This document shows positions 18,641-26,504 of a stretch of DNA of 64,000 nucleotides, piece after piece. The notes below the pieces were generated by a model. The model saw nothing but the letters and a program-made list of their open reading frames with translations, searched no databases and was not told the origin of the DNA. Source of the stretch: Mucilaginibacter sp. UR6-1 (GTDB lineage: Bacteria > Bacteroidota > Bacteroidia > Sphingobacteriales > Sphingobacteriaceae); the NCBI RefSeq assembly GCF_020880975.1, contig NZ_JAJIWP010000002.1:62001-126000 (forward strand). Direction: 5' to 3'. The position numbers and the translations under genes are program-made. The stretch's first letter is position 1. The number at the start of each line of letters is the position of its first letter.

Positions 18641-19786
18641 TTGAATAAAGCAAAACATAAGGTTTTTGCGGGTATTGCCGTGTGCTTATTTTTTTTGGAG
18701 GCTTGTATGCCCAAAAGCGAAGATAAGCAGGCTGTGAAAAAAACGGCTCCTGCTAAAAAGGCGCTTTGCTGCGAATCAAATATGCCTTCCCGCTTTGGCA
18801 TGGCAGGTATGGCCGATCAAAAAATTGCCGATACCGGTGTGTTAAAAGGCCATGCCGGTATGGTGTTCATCAAAGGAGGTACATTTAGCATGGGAGGAGA
18901 TAACGCGCAGGCGGCCGACGATGAATTTCCGAAACACGAGGTAAGGGTTAATGGCTTTTGGATGGATGCTACCGAGGTAACTAACGCGCAGTTTGCCCGC
19001 TTTGTAAAGGCTACCGGTTACGTTACTACCGCCGAACGCAAACCCGACTGGAATGAGCTAAAAAAGCAACTGCCCCCGGGTACACCAAAACCTGATGAAA
19101 GCATGCTGGTACCTGCATCGCTGGTGTTTACCCCGCCCGATCATCCTGTACGGCTGGATAACTATGCCCAGTGGTGGGCCTGGGTTCCGGGTGCCAACTG
19201 GCAACATCCGCAGGGCCCCCAAAGTAATATCAAAGGCAGGGATAATTACCCGGTTGTGCAAATAAGCTATTACGATGCATTGGCTTATTGCAAATGGGCA
19301 GGTAAGCGTTTGCCAACCGAGGCCGAATGGGAGTGGGCCGCACGCGGTGGCCGGCAAAACAACATCTATCCCTGGGGTAACGAGCCGGTTGATAAAGGGG
19401 CGCCAAAAGCCAATAGCTGGCAGGGCGAATTCCCCTGGAAGAACACCGTGGCCGACAAGTTTGAGCGCCTGGCCCCGGTGAGCAGCTTCGCCCCCAATAA
19501 TTACAAACTGTTTGATATGGCAGGTAATGTATGGGAGTGGTGTGCCGATCTGTATAACAATACTTACTATAAAACTATCAGTAAACCTGCCGGGGTAAGC
19601 AACCCCCAAGGCCCTGTTAAAAGTTACGACCGGGATGAGCCTTACGCGGTTAAGCGGGTTATCCGCGGCGGATCATTTTTATGTAACGATAGTTATTGCT
19701 CAGGCTACCGTGTGGCGCGCAGGATGAAGAACACCGAGGATAGCAGTACCGAGCATGTGGGCTTTAGATGTGTGCGTGATAAATAA
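18641..19786 (+). CDS. Formylglycine-generating enzyme, predicted lipoprotein
   Basis: A 381-residue SUMF1-type enzyme that oxidises the active-site cysteine of sulfatases to formylglycine, using oxygen and copper. Key segments are GGTFSMGGDN, TEAEWEWAARGG, YPWGN, NVWEWC and the end RGGSFLCNDSYCSGYR, whose cysteines (Cys348 and Cys353, five apart) match the catalytic pair of human SUMF1, so this should be active. The N-terminus is a lipoprotein signal with lipobox FLEAC (Cys22), placing it outside the cytoplasm. The start is a TTG at 18641, as no ATG fits the frame. The sulfatase gene follows after 25 bases, so the enzyme and its probable client form an operon. Confidence 0.9.
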   Translation: MNKAKHKVFAGIAVCLFFLEACMPKSEDKQAVKKTAPAKKALCCESNMPSRFGMAGMADQKIADTGVLKGHAGMVFIKGGTFSMGGDNAQAADDEFPKHEVRVNGFWMDATEVTNAQFARFVKATGYVTTAERKPDWNELKKQLPPGTPKPDESMLVPASLVFTPPDHPVRLDNYAQWWAWVPGANWQHPQGPQSNIKGRDNYPVVQISYYDALAYCKWAGKRLPTEAEWEWAARGGRQNNIYPWGNEPVDKGAPKANSWQGEFPWKNTVADKFERLAPVSSFAPNNYKLFDMAGNVWEWCADLYNNTYYKTISKPAGVSNPQGPVKSYDRDEPYAVKRVIRGGSFLCNDSYCSGYRVARRMKNTEDSSTEHVGFRCVRDK

Positions 19787-19811
19787 TATTGTTGAACTAT
19801 AACACTATACT

Positions 19812-21500
19812 ATGAAATGGCTTTTAGGATCAATCCTGCTGATAGGGCTGGCATCAACCCTCATATTTTTTAAAACAGCACCGGCCCCCGCAAATACCTC
19901 TGCTGATGATCGTCCAAACATCGTGGTGATCATGGCCGATGATCTGGGTTATTCAGATATTGGCTGTTACGGCTCCGAGATCAGCACGCCCAATATTGAT
20001 TTTCTGGCCAAAAACGGTATTCGTTATACGCGGTTTTACAATACCTCAAGGTGCTGCCCTACACGTGCCTCATTGCTTACAGGTTTATACAACCAGCGGG
20101 CGGGTATCGGTAAAATGACGGATGCCGAGGATGAACCGGGCTACCTTGGGCATCTGTCTGAAAACGCGGTAACTATTGCCGAGGTGCTGAAACAGGCAGG
20201 TTACCAAACGGCCATGTCGGGCAAGTGGCATGTATCAAACACGCCGGGTTTAAAAGATCCGAAAGAGCAGATGAAATGGTTGAACCACCAAAGCTTTCAA
20301 CCAACTTTTTCGCCGGTTGAACAGTACCCGACCAGCAGGGGATTCGACAGGTTTTATGGCACCATTTGGGGCGTGGTTGATTTTTTTGACCCGTTTAGTT
20401 TAGTTAATGGTACCGAGCCGGTTAAGGAAGTGCCAAAGAATTATTACCATACCGATGCTATTAACGATACCGCGGCATCCTACGTAAGGCAGATGGCTAA
20501 AGGTAAAAAGCCGTTTTTTTTATACCTGGCCGAGAACGCGCCGCACTGGCCGCTGATGGCCCTGCCCGAAGATATTGCTAAATATAAGGATACCTACAAA
20601 GTGGGCTGGGATGCCATCCGCAAAACCCGTTATGCCAAAATGGTAAAGGCCGGATTGATAGACCCGAAAACCACACCGCTTTCGCCGCGCTGGGGTGCTG
20701 ATTTAAAATGGGAGAATAACCCCGATAAGGAATGGGATGCCGCCGCGATGGCTGTCCACGCCGCCATGATCGACCGTATGGATCAGGGTATAGGCAGGGT
20801 TATAAAAGCTTTAAAAGAAACCGGGCAACTGGAAAATACACTCATTGTGTTTTTGAGCGATAACGGAGCAAGCAATGAAAACTGCACGGCCTATGGCCCG
20901 GGTTTTGACCGCCCAAACCAAACGCGCACCGGCGAGCCGATAGTTTACGATATGAAAAAGACCGTGATGCCGGGCAAACAAACCTCCTACGCATCAATAG
21001 GCCAGCGCTGGGCTAATGTAGCCAATACGCCATACCGGTTTTGGAAAGCAGAATCATACGAAGGTGGCGTACGTACCCCCATGGTGGCTTACTGGCCTAA
21101 AGGCATCAAAATGAAAAGCGGGAGTATATCGCCACAAATGGGACATGTAAAGGATTTTATGGCGACTTTTATGGAATTGGCAAAGGCAAAATATCCTAAA
21201 ACCTATAAAGGGCATACGGTGATGCCAACCCAAAGCCACAGTTTTGCCACCTCGTTTAAAGGTAAGCCTACGGCTGATGAACCATTGTTTAACGAGCACT
21301 TTGGCGCGCGCTACGTACGTTACAAAAACTGGAAAATGGTATCGCACGGTGGCCGTGATACCGCCTGGCACCTGTATGAGATCAACAAGGATGAAACAGA
21401 GTTGAATGATATAGCCGCGGCGCATACGGCAGAGGTGACGCGTTTAAGCAACCAGTGGCAGCAATGGGCTAAGGATAATTATGTGTACCCGAAGCCGTAG
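19812..21500 (+). CDS. S1-family sulfatase (formylglycine-dependent)
   Basis: A 562-residue exported sulfatase of the alkaline phosphatase superfamily. The sulfatase signature is CCPTRAS: Cys81 is the residue expected to become formylglycine and Arg85 completes the C-x-P-x-R motif. Calcium ligands D43-D44 (MADDLGYSD) and a later FLSDNGASNEN are present, as are GKWHVS and APHWPLMA. The N-terminal hydrophobic segment (about 4-20) is a signal peptide or anchor. Arylsulfatase A-like subgroups of this length act on glycan sulfate esters. It is co-transcribed with the formylglycine-generating enzyme. Its presence suggests that the glycan handled by this locus is sulfated. Confidence 0.92.
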   Translation: MKWLLGSILLIGLASTLIFFKTAPAPANTSADDRPNIVVIMADDLGYSDIGCYGSEISTPNIDFLAKNGIRYTRFYNTSRCCPTRASLLTGLYNQRAGIGKMTDAEDEPGYLGHLSENAVTIAEVLKQAGYQTAMSGKWHVSNTPGLKDPKEQMKWLNHQSFQPTFSPVEQYPTSRGFDRFYGTIWGVVDFFDPFSLVNGTEPVKEVPKNYYHTDAINDTAASYVRQMAKGKKPFFLYLAENAPHWPLMALPEDIAKYKDTYKVGWDAIRKTRYAKMVKAGLIDPKTTPLSPRWGADLKWENNPDKEWDAAAMAVHAAMIDRMDQGIGRVIKALKETGQLENTLIVFLSDNGASNENCTAYGPGFDRPNQTRTGEPIVYDMKKTVMPGKQTSYASIGQRWANVANTPYRFWKAESYEGGVRTPMVAYWPKGIKMKSGSISPQMGHVKDFMATFMELAKAKYPKTYKGHTVMPTQSHSFATSFKGKPTADEPLFNEHFGARYVRYKNWKMVSHGGRDTAWHLYEINKDETELNDIAAAHTAEVTRLSNQWQQWAKDNYVYPKP

Positions 21501-21502
21501 CA

Positions 21503-21716
21503 ATTCCGACGCTTGATTAACTGCCCTTAACTTCTTTTGTGCGAGAAGTAAAACTAAGCGTCAGCGATTTTATGAGCACCACTAAAAAACAAAATGTAGC
21601 GAATAAACGGCCGGCTGCGCCCTGCTCGGTGAAAGGTGTGCCTGGGCAGAGTTTGTGCTGCTCCGGGCATTCCTGATGCCGGTAAGATTGGTTATATGTG
21701 GTTTGTGCTTTTAATT
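21503..21716. repeat. Family D intergenic repeat, copy 1
   Basis: The 223-base gap between the convergent sulfatase and MutS-like genes is filled by a sequence related to 35060-35218. Shared blocks are CTTCTTTTGTGCGA, GCCGGCTGCGCCCTGC and GTGCTGCTCCGGGCATT followed by CTGATGCCGG. This copy has an extra stretch of about 50 bases between the first two blocks. No gene is visible in it. Confidence 0.75.
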
Positions 21717-21723
21717 TTCGCTA

Positions 21724-23526
21724 TTACTCTTCCACATTAATACCTATCTGCTTCAGTAATAACGATGCGTTAAAGGTTTTGCATTCGCCGTGTTTCAGTT
21801 TATAATCAAACAGCATTTCGCCATCAATAACCTGTATGTCAAAGTAATAATTATTTACATAGGCAGGATACTTATCTTCGAGCCGGGCAATTTGCAGGTC
21901 GTGGGTGGCAACCATGCCTACAGCGCGTTTGGCTATCAGTTGTTCAATCACCGCTTTTGAGCCGAGGTACTTATCAACAGAATTGGTGCCGCGCAGCATC
22001 TCATCCACTAAAAAGAAAACCTTAGGTACGGTTTCAACAGCGCCGAGCAGCATTTGCAAACGGTCAAGCTCGGCTTTAAAAGTTGAGGTGCTTTCGTTAA
22101 GTGAATCCTTAATACGCATGTAGCTGATGATGTTGATCACCGAAACCTTCATAACATCCGCGCAAACCGGCGCACCGCTTAGTGCAAGCACCGTATTAAT
22201 GCCGATGGTACGCAAAAAGGTACTCTTACCCGCCATGTTTGATCCGGTGATGATGTCAACCTTAAAGGCATCACGCAGCTCATAACTGTTTACCACCCTT
22301 TTGGCCGGCTGAATAAGCGGATGGCCGATGTTTTGTGCCGTCAGCGTGTACCCTTCGCCTTCAGCAATTTGTGGTATGGCCCAATGGGTGTAGTTAATAT
22401 GGAGGCTCGCCAAGCTAATCAGCGCCTCGTAATCAGCCAGTACATCAAAAGCATCTTCCAGGTTTTGCCTGTTGGCGCGCTTCCATTCTTCAATGGCGAT
22501 GATCTGCCTTAAATCCCATAAAAAAAAGATATTTAATATTGATCCCACCAGCAAATTCAGCCTGTTATTAAATTTGTTTATCAGCCGCGAGAGCTCCTTT
22601 ATCTCTGCCGATGTTTGTTTTTCTTTCAACTTGTTTGACAGACCGGTACAATAAGCCGATTGCCACTGCTCATCTTCCGCTTTCTTAAATGCCTGTGCAT
22701 ATTTACCCAATGTATCTCCTATTTTGCCGATCACCAGGTCGGCCATTTTTATCTGCTTCCCCCTTGATGCCACTAAACCCAGATGCACCACGGCCACAAT
22801 TACCGGCAAGGCTTTAGCGCCGTAAAAAGCGGAGAACAATATGGCGGCAAGCATAACAAAGGGTGCTATGCGGCTGTATTTTTTTAGCCAGCCCTCGCCG
22901 GGCATGTTAAGCGGTAAGGCTAAATATTTTATCAGGTTGCTAAGCTGCCCTGAATCGGCTGTTTTGGCAAATAGCAGCAGGGCCTGTAATTCCAGTTTCC
23001 AGTTGCTTTTTACAGATAGCTCACGCACCGCCTCCTGTCTTAACAAAATGGTCGGCTTATCGGCCGGTGCGCTTAGCCAGCCCGCAAGTTTGTTATTGCC
23101 CGGCGTTGTAGCCGCACGGTTAATCAGGTTGAACAGCGATGCCTTGCCGAATATATCCAGATCAGAAGTATAAAAATGCTTGTCGTTACCATAGCGGGTG
23201 CCGTCATCATACAGGTTGCCAAAATTTTCAATGCTGGCTATCTCGTTGTTGTTGATGCTTACCAGATCGGTATAATAATCGCGCTCGCGCTCAAACTCGC
23301 TTTGACGTTTTACCAGCCAGGCAAAAAGGAGTATGAGCACAATGGCGCTGATAGCTATAATGGTAAAGGTATTATTTGCTACCCCGATGCTTACAAAGGC
23401 AATAAGTGAAACAAAAATAGCCAGCCGTATAAGAGAGTATTCATTGATCTGCTTTTTAAGGCGGTTCGCCTCAGCCTGAGCTGTGGCGGCATTATTGCGA
23501 TAGGTGTTCAGTATGTCCTGCGTCAT
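21724..23526 (-). CDS. MutS-related ATPase with N-terminal membrane segments
   Basis: A 600-residue protein of the MutS superfamily that lacks the mismatch-recognition domain. Two hydrophobic segments at about 30-70 follow a coiled N-terminus, and another pair lies at about 215-250. The C-terminal third is the MutS ATPase: Walker A GSNMAGKSTFLR, then PVCADVMKVSVINIISYMRIKDSL, Walker B FFLVDEMLRGTNS and the ATHDLQIARLE histidine loop. Such membrane-anchored MutS-like proteins are widespread in Bacteroidota and have no proven role in mismatch repair. It is divergent from rlmH with 64 bases between the starts. Confidence 0.85.
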   Translation of the reverse strand: MTQDILNTYRNNAATAQAEANRLKKQINEYSLIRLAIFVSLIAFVSIGVANNTFTIIAISAIVLILLFAWLVKRQSEFERERDYYTDLVSINNNEIASIENFGNLYDDGTRYGNDKHFYTSDLDIFGKASLFNLINRAATTPGNNKLAGWLSAPADKPTILLRQEAVRELSVKSNWKLELQALLLFAKTADSGQLSNLIKYLALPLNMPGEGWLKKYSRIAPFVMLAAILFSAFYGAKALPVIVAVVHLGLVASRGKQIKMADLVIGKIGDTLGKYAQAFKKAEDEQWQSAYCTGLSNKLKEKQTSAEIKELSRLINKFNNRLNLLVGSILNIFFLWDLRQIIAIEEWKRANRQNLEDAFDVLADYEALISLASLHINYTHWAIPQIAEGEGYTLTAQNIGHPLIQPAKRVVNSYELRDAFKVDIITGSNMAGKSTFLRTIGINTVLALSGAPVCADVMKVSVINIISYMRIKDSLNESTSTFKAELDRLQMLLGAVETVPKVFFLVDEMLRGTNSVDKYLGSKAVIEQLIAKRAVGMVATHDLQIARLEDKYPAYVNNYYFDIQVIDGEMLFDYKLKHGECKTFNASLLLKQIGINVEE

Positions 23527-23590
23527 CGGTTAAAAACAAAATGGTAAAGTAAGGGCTTTATTTCAAAAATAACGTTATTTGTACCGTTTT

Positions 23591-24064
23591 ATGAAGATAA
23601 CGCTTTTAACCGTTGGCAAAACTGAAGATGCTTACCTGAAAGATGGTATTGAGAAATATGTTAAGCGCCTTAAACATTATATTAAACTTGAGCTTGTTGA
23701 CCTTGCCGAGCTAAAAAATACCAAGGCGCTCTCTCAGGATCAGCAAAAAGCCAGGGAGGCCGAAATGATCCTCAAAAAGATCTCCCCGCTTGATCATGTG
23801 ATACTGCTTGACGAAAAGGGCAGCGAACTTACCTCCACCCAGTTTGCCAACACCATTAATAAGCACATGATAGGCGCTGCCAGTCATCTGGTATTTATTG
23901 TTGGCGGGCCGTATGGTTTTGATGCTTCGGTATATCAGCGGGCTAATGATAAGCTTTCGCTATCGCGGATGACGTTCTCACACCAAATGGTGCGTTTGTT
24001 TTTTATTGAGCAGTTGTACCGTGCCTTTACCATTATAAAGGGCGAACCTTATCATCACGAGTAA
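23591..24064 (+). CDS. rlmH: 23S rRNA (pseudouridine1915-N3)-methyltransferase
   Basis: A 157-residue SPOUT methyltransferase that methylates pseudouridine 1915 in helix 69 of 23S rRNA, acting on assembled ribosomes as a dimer. Diagnostic stretches are MKITLLTVGK at the start, the SAM-binding knot with LLDEKGSELTS and FIVGGPYGF, and the C-terminal SRMTFSHQMVRLFFIEQLYRA...PYHHE. The length is exactly normal for the family when the ATG at 23591 is used; an upstream TTG at 23579 would add four residues not seen in the family. Confidence 0.95.
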   Translation: MKITLLTVGKTEDAYLKDGIEKYVKRLKHYIKLELVDLAELKNTKALSQDQQKAREAEMILKKISPLDHVILLDEKGSELTSTQFANTINKHMIGAASHLVFIVGGPYGFDASVYQRANDKLSLSRMTFSHQMVRLFFIEQLYRAFTIIKGEPYHHE

Positions 24065-24143
24065 CTAAAAATATAATATCAGGTAATGGTCATTCAATGG
24101 ATCATACGCCTATAGTCGGTATAAAAATTGCTACATTGCACAC

Positions 24144-25064
24144 ATGGGAGCAGGACACGATCATTCTCATCATCACCACGATCATAGCGTAAAGCTTGAC
24201 CATTTGAACAAGGCCTTTATTTGGGGCATAGTACTTAACCTCACGTTTGTTGTGGTTGAAGCCGCCGCAGGTTTATACAGCGGATCATTAGCGTTACTTA
24301 CCGATGCCGGCCATAATCTGAGTGATGTAGCCAGCCTTGCTCTTGCCCTGCTGGCCTATAAGCTTACCAAGGTAACCAGCAATAAGATTTATACTTACGG
24401 TTACAAACGTTCAACCATACTGGTTTCCTTTTTTAACGCGGTGATATTGTTTGCTGCTATTGGCGTTATTGTTTACGAGGCCGTTGAACGCCTTACCCAG
24501 CCACAGGCCGTACCCGGCGATACCATTATTTGGGTGGCGCTTACCGGCATAGCCATCAATGGCTTTACTGCCTGGCTATTTATGAAGGATAAGGAAAAGG
24601 ACCTGAATGTTAAGGGCGCTTACCTGCACATGGCGGTGGATGCAATGGTATCATTAGGAGTAGTAATCTCCGGGGTTGTTATTGCCTACACCGGCTGGTT
24701 TTGGCTGGATAGTGTGGTAAGTATTATTATAGCCGCGGTAATATTGTTAGGTACCTGGGGATTGTTTAAGGATAGCCTGCGCCTGGAGATGGACGGTGTA
24801 CCCAAGGATATGGACATTGCAGCCATAAAAGCCGAATTGTTAAAAGCTGATGGTGTACTGGATGTGCACCACATGCACGTATGGGCATTAAGTACCACCG
24901 AGAACGCGCTCACCGCCCACCTGGTTATTACCCCCGAGGCTGTTGACCGGTTTGATAAAATTAAGCATGACCTGCGCCACCGCCTCGAGCATCTGGAAAT
25001 AACCCACAGTACCTTTGAGCCCGAGTTTAGCGAAAAAAAGTGCGATGACCCGGTGTGCTGTTAA
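24144..25064 (+). CDS. Cation diffusion facilitator family zinc/cobalt/cadmium exporter
   Basis: A 306-residue CzcD/ZitB-like metal:proton antiporter of the inner membrane. The histidine-rich N-terminus (HDHSHHHHDHS) is a metal-binding tail. Six transmembrane helices follow (about 28-205) with the metal site motif in helix 2 (TDAGHNLSDV) and in helix 5 (HMAVDAMVSLGV). A ferredoxin-like cytoplasmic domain (about 215-295) contains VHHMHVWALS, and the tail ends in CDDPVCC. Zinc is the commonest substrate. A hairpin terminator is shared with the convergent DUF5606 gene. Confidence 0.93.
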   Translation: MGAGHDHSHHHHDHSVKLDHLNKAFIWGIVLNLTFVVVEAAAGLYSGSLALLTDAGHNLSDVASLALALLAYKLTKVTSNKIYTYGYKRSTILVSFFNAVILFAAIGVIVYEAVERLTQPQAVPGDTIIWVALTGIAINGFTAWLFMKDKEKDLNVKGAYLHMAVDAMVSLGVVISGVVIAYTGWFWLDSVVSIIIAAVILLGTWGLFKDSLRLEMDGVPKDMDIAAIKAELLKADGVLDVHHMHVWALSTTENALTAHLVITPEAVDRFDKIKHDLRHRLEHLEITHSTFEPEFSEKKCDDPVCC

Positions 25065-25068
25065 ATAA

Positions 25069-25102
25069 AAAACGCCATTACAGATGTACTGCATGGCGTT
25101 TT
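25069..25102. terminator. Bidirectional hairpin terminator
   Basis: The stem AACGCCAT / ATGGCGTT, extended by an A-run and a T-run, has a 14-base loop. It lies between the stop codons of the convergent metal exporter and DUF5606 genes. Confidence 0.8.
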
Positions 25103-25124
25103 ATATTTTAAAGCTCGCTGAAAA

Positions 25125-25631
25125 TTACTCGGCCTTTTTAGCTCTTGGCTTTTTAGCCTTTGGTTTTTCCTCGGCAGGTGCTTCGGTTACCTCAGCCTCA
25201 GCAACCGGTGCAGGCGCTTCTTCTTCAGTTGCAACAGGTTCGGCAGTTGGCTCGGCCTCGTTAAACTGTGGCAGATCTTTCAGGATGTTGAACCATGAAA
25301 CGATCTTCTTCATGTCCGATGCGTAAACCTTTTCCTCATCATGGTCAGGCGCTACTTCTCTGAAATATTCGCGCAGTTTTTTACCGTCGGCCTTTGCATC
25401 CGGTGGGGTTGAGGTTTTCATGCGCTCAAAAATATCTTTCAGCTTAATATCATCATCCAAACCAAAAACGGTAATCTCCTCTAAAGCCGCCAGTTTAGCG
25501 GTTGACAGGTTAGCCACCAATTTGGTTTTCTGCGCATCAAGGCTTTCCAGTATAAACCCGGTTTTGTTTTGCGCCAGCGCTTTCCATAAACCCGGCTTGC
25601 CCGATACTGCTACTATTCCGTATAAATTCAT
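25125..25631 (-). CDS. DUF5606 domain protein
   Basis: A 168-residue cytoplasmic protein. Residues 1-125 match the DUF5606 family known from Bacteroidota: MNLYGIVAVSGKPGLWK, a conserved LEEITVFGLDDDIKLKDIFERM and LREYFREVAPDHDEEKVYASDMKKIVSWF. A Pro/Glu/Ala-rich linker and a basic tail (KPKAKKPRAKKAE) follow, which may bind nucleic acid. The function is unknown. It is downstream of the cyclophilin gene in the same orientation, with a class E word-array hairpin between them. Confidence 0.85.
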   Translation of the reverse strand: MNLYGIVAVSGKPGLWKALAQNKTGFILESLDAQKTKLVANLSTAKLAALEEITVFGLDDDIKLKDIFERMKTSTPPDAKADGKKLREYFREVAPDHDEEKVYASDMKKIVSWFNILKDLPQFNEAEPTAEPVATEEEAPAPVAEAEVTEAPAEEKPKAKKPRAKKAE

Positions 25632-25638
25632 GTGTTGG

Positions 25639-25729
25639 TGATTGGAGATCGGAGATTAATGATTAGTAGTTGGAGATTAGTAATATGTATTTTAATTACT
25701 AATCACTGACCACTAACCTCTGATCACTA
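25639..25729. repeat. Class E word-array hairpin between ppi and DUF5606
   Basis: The left part repeats a word close to TTGGAGATT with variation (GATTGGAGATCGGAGATTAA, then AGTTGGAGATTAGTAAT). The right part holds its complements (ATTACTAATCACTGACCACT, then AACCTCTGATCACTAA). The two halves can pair into one long imperfect stem around ATGTATTTTA. It fills nearly the whole intergenic gap. Confidence 0.7.
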
Positions 25730-25735
25730 AAAAAA

Positions 25736-26197
25736 TTATTCCTCTATTACTTCGATAGTTGTTATTTTATCGCCCTGGCGAATATCGTCAACTATGTCAA
25801 CGTTCTCGATAACCTTACCGAAACAAGTGTGGTTACGATCCAGGTGAGCGGTGTTGGCACGGCTATGGCAGATAAAGAACTGTGAGCTGCCTGTGTTACG
25901 GCCCGCGTGTGCCATTGAAAGTACACCACGGTCATGGTATTGGTTTTCGCCGGTCAGTTCGCAATCAATATGGTAACCCGCACCGCCTGAACCTGCTTTG
26001 TAAGCTGTTGCCGGATCTTTTGAGAACGGACAACCACCCTGTACCACAAAATTTGGGATAACACGGTGAAAGGCTATACCATCGTAAAAGCCTTCTTTGG
26101 CCAGTTTTTTAAAATTAGCTACTGTATTAGGTGCATCATTGTCGTAAAACTCTACGGTCATGTTGCCCTTTTCGGTTTTTATAATCGCTTTACTCAT
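25736..26197 (-). CDS. Cyclophilin-type peptidyl-prolyl cis-trans isomerase
   Basis: A 153-residue cytoplasmic cyclophilin that speeds proline isomerisation in folding proteins. The fold is marked by ANFKKLAKEGFYDGIAFHRVIPNFVVQGG (catalytic Arg in FHRVI), GVLSMAHAGRNTGSSQFFI and HLDRNHTCFGKVIENVDIVDDI. The start is ATG 26197: the longer frame to 26320 reads through repeat DNA and past a TACCTTTG promoter box. The length is that of the small bacterial PpiB-like enzymes. No signal peptide is present. Confidence 0.93.
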   Translation of the reverse strand: MSKAIIKTEKGNMTVEFYDNDAPNTVANFKKLAKEGFYDGIAFHRVIPNFVVQGGCPFSKDPATAYKAGSGGAGYHIDCELTGENQYHDRGVLSMAHAGRNTGSSQFFICHSRANTAHLDRNHTCFGKVIENVDIVDDIRQGDKITTIEVIEE

Positions 26198-26216
26198 CTC
26201 TTTACTAAATAGTTTG

Positions 26217-26224
26217 CAAAGGTA
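26217..26224 (-). promoter_or_regulatory. Candidate -7 promoter box for the cyclophilin gene
   Basis: The minus strand reads TACCTTTG, an exact TAnnTTTG match, 19 bases before the ATG at 26197. It supports the shorter start. No clear -33 box is present; the region upstream is repeat DNA. Confidence 0.5.
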
Positions 26225-26229
26225 GTAAA

Positions 26230-26504
26230 AAAGGAGAAAGGGTAAAGAGGTGAAAGCGGAAAGGTGGTTATTGAGGGTGAAAGCTGAAAGGCGAAAGCGG
26301 AAAGACCAAAGCAAATACAATGACTATTGCCAAATGACTAATGACCACCAACAATTGACAATCAAATTATTCGTTACATTTGAATATGAACGCACTCCCA
26401 AAAAAGCTTTCACCTTTCCGCTTTCGCCTTTCAGCTTTCCGCTTTTGCCTTTCGCCTATAACCATCTTTCTGCTTTTAGCTTTCAGCTTAAGCATCACTA
26501 AAGC
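26230..26504. repeat. Class E word-array inverted repeat spanning the start of the 26386 gene
   Basis: The left arm (about 26230-26305) repeats a word near GGTGAAAGCGGAAAG. The right arm (about 26411-26500) carries the complements, such as CTTTCACCTTTCCGCTTTCG and CTTTCAGCTTTCCGC. The loop of about 105 bases contains a second small word set (AATGAC and TTGACA variants) and the start codon of the downstream gene. The right arm is translated as its signal peptide. Confidence 0.75.

Noticed and set aside
26230..26504. Possible CRISPR-like array
   Set aside because: The repeated words vary, have no uniform spacers and occur in inverted halves; no cas gene is nearby.
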